64,000 nucleotides of DNA from the NCBI GenBank assembly GCA_951802195.1, contig OX637622.1:1550001-1614000 (forward strand), given 5' to 3'. This DNA comes from Tausonia pullulans (Eukaryota; Basidiomycota; Tremellomycetes; Cystofilobasidiales; Mrakiaceae). Below are positions 58,697 through 64,000 of the stretch, piece by piece (positions within the stretch are counted from its first letter, which is position 1; every line of letters begins with the position of its first letter). Both the position numbers and the translations under genes were made by a program. Below the pieces are notes generated by a model. The model had not been told where the DNA came from. It saw nothing but the letters and a program-made list of their open reading frames with translations, and searched no databases.

Positions 58697-59429
58697 CTAG
58701 ACTAAATAGAGAGAAGGAGTCAAGCCCGCAGCAACGGCGGCCTCGGCGGCGATGAGCTCGGCCTTCGAGGTGAGCCCGGGGCGGAGACAGATACATGAGC
58801 ACCGCCACCGTTGCCGGGGAAGAGGACCGCCGAGATGCGGTCCTCGGAGAGCTTTGGGCACCGTCGGTCGAGGTCCTCCCGCTGCTCTGGGTCGACGACC
58901 AAGGCCGGGACTGGGAGGTGTTCGTCCGAGGGGTGAGACCGCCGGTAGAAGGGGGAGAGCTCGCACTGGATGAGCGGCGAGGACCGTAACCGGGGCGGGA
59001 TGGGAGCGACCGCCGCTGGGGACGACGTCGTGCGATGGAGGAGAGACGTGAGAGCCGAACGATGCGACGAGGAAGAAGAAGAAGAAGAAGACGACGATGA
59101 GCCCGAGGAGGACGTCGAGGCGTTGGTTGACCGACGATTGTAGGAGGCTGGTGAGACAAACAGACGGCCTGTCAGTTACCTCGATCTGGTCCATGCGGGG
59201 GATGCGGGATGGAATGCCTTCGCTTGTACGCACGAGGTAATGGCAGAAGGGCCTGAGATGAGAGTTGAGGCGAGCGGCTCGTCGATACGGGCGAGGGCGA
59301 CCTCGAGGACGGGGCCGACGATGAAGTGGCCGATTGAACGGGGTGGAAGACGAAGCCCTCAAGCGCGGCTTCCGAGGGAACCGGATGGGCTGATGCCGGA
59401 AGATACGAGGAGAGGCCAGAGGCGATCAT
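58697..59429 (-). CDS. hypothetical protein, frames do not join
   Basis: I do not recognise this gene. The start MIASGLSSYLPASAHPVPSE (59429) continues EAALEGFVFHP in good codons, and a TTATAT element lies about 75 bp upstream. Strong coding signal then jumps frame: IGHFIVGPVLEVALARIDEP and LASTLISGPSAITS. A hydrophobic helix-like stretch (RLDVLLGLIVVFFFFFFLVA) appears in one frame. Then VVDPEQREDLDRRCPKLSED and RISAVLFPGNGGGAHVSV appear in another, and SKAELIAAEAAVAAGL at the end in a third. No CTGAC intron joins the first two blocks. Possible splice sites of about 32 nt exist between later blocks, which would be very short. Either very small exons/introns are present, as in COX12, or the sequence carries indels. 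The end coordinate is the last open frame. Confidence 0.35.
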
Positions 59430-59876
59430 TTCTGTCTTGGTTGTATGATGATGGGATGATGGTTGGAGGAAAAGACTGCTTCTCGGCAGCCGAGGCCGAT
59501 ATAAAGCTGCTCTGTCACGGGAAGAGGGGCGAGTCAGCCGATGCCTGGTCTTTGCGCTTGGTGTTCGCTTCACCAGGCAAGCGGCCATCCAGGCTTAGCA
59601 AGCCGGTGCCGAGGGCCGCCGACGCCGAAGCGCTCGCTCGCGGAGCAGGCGATCCCCGCCTGCTGCTTGGGAAGCCATTTTTGTCAGCACCCCGCGCCCA
59701 GGGCCCGCCCGCCCACCGTGCCGCTTGCTCCCCTTGCCTCGCCCCCGTCCCGCGCTTTCCGCCCATGCCGGCTTTCATGCAGGGAGCCGCCGAAGTGCAC
59801 GGCTTTCTACGCCCCGTGCCAGAAAGCGAATCCATTGATAGCCAGTTCTATTATGTATGACCCGACCGGTCCTCCC
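59430..59876. other. intergenic, 0.45 kb
   Basis: This region lies between the unresolved gene and the ABC transporter stop. It holds the TATA-like element near 59.5 kb on the minus strand and nothing else recognised. Confidence 0.45.

Positions 59877-64000
<4,124 letters not shown>

Overview
This window looks like nuclear DNA of a basidiomycete yeast, most likely a tremellomycete (Trichosporon/Cutaneotrichosporon/Cryptococcus relatives). The DNA is GC-rich and gene-dense. Almost every gene is cut by several short introns of about 50-90 nt, with GT(G/A/C) donors, a CTGAC/CTAAC branch point and a C/T-rich tract before AG. Exon codons end strongly in C or G. No mobile element, CRISPR array, rRNA or tRNA was recognised.

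Layout, left to right. 1-6.6 kb: a vacuolar-type Ca2+ ATPase (PMC1, minus). 8.2-12.3 kb: an ECM4/omega-type glutathione transferase (plus), flanked by two minus-strand genes whose exons I could only partly resolve. 12.5-15.6 kb: COX12 (minus) and HIS6 (plus), divergent. 15.7-24.4 kb, all minus: a proline-rich single-pass membrane protein, a dolichol-phosphate mannosyltransferase and a large PX-domain protein. 25.3-30.6 kb: the chitin synthase chaperone CHS7 (plus), the mitochondrial ribosomal protein mL44/MRPL3 (minus) and a Rab4-like GTPase (plus). 32.3-36.7 kb: a uridine/inosine nucleosidase and UDP-glucose 4-epimerase (both minus). 38.1-41.8 kb: an MDR-family oxidoreductase and a cytochrome b561 protein (both plus). 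42.4-46.6 kb: a membrane-anchored GH5 exo-beta-1,3-glucanase (minus). 47.6-52.9 kb: nucleoporin NUP82/Nup88 (plus), COX16 and an F-box-like protein (both minus). 53.4-58.6 kb: the DHHC palmitoyltransferase PFA4 and a divergent pair of class II aldolase/adducin paralogues. 58.7-64 kb: one unresolved small gene and the 3' part of an ABCC transporter that runs off the window.

The genes are mostly housekeeping, with two themes. Cell-wall and secretory functions recur: CHS7 and PFA4 both serve ER export of chitin synthase Chs3 in other fungi, and DPM1, the glucanase and the epimerase supply or remodel wall sugars. Two cytochrome oxidase factors (COX12, COX16) and a mitoribosomal protein serve respiration.

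The most unusual observations are gene-structural: COX12 is assembled from eight exons including ones of 7, 8, 12, 16, 17 and 20 nt; the Rab4-like GTPase has a 9-nt exon and an altered catalytic motif; and an ABC transporter carries a GC-AG intron inside its Walker A motif. I found no clearly new multi-gene system.
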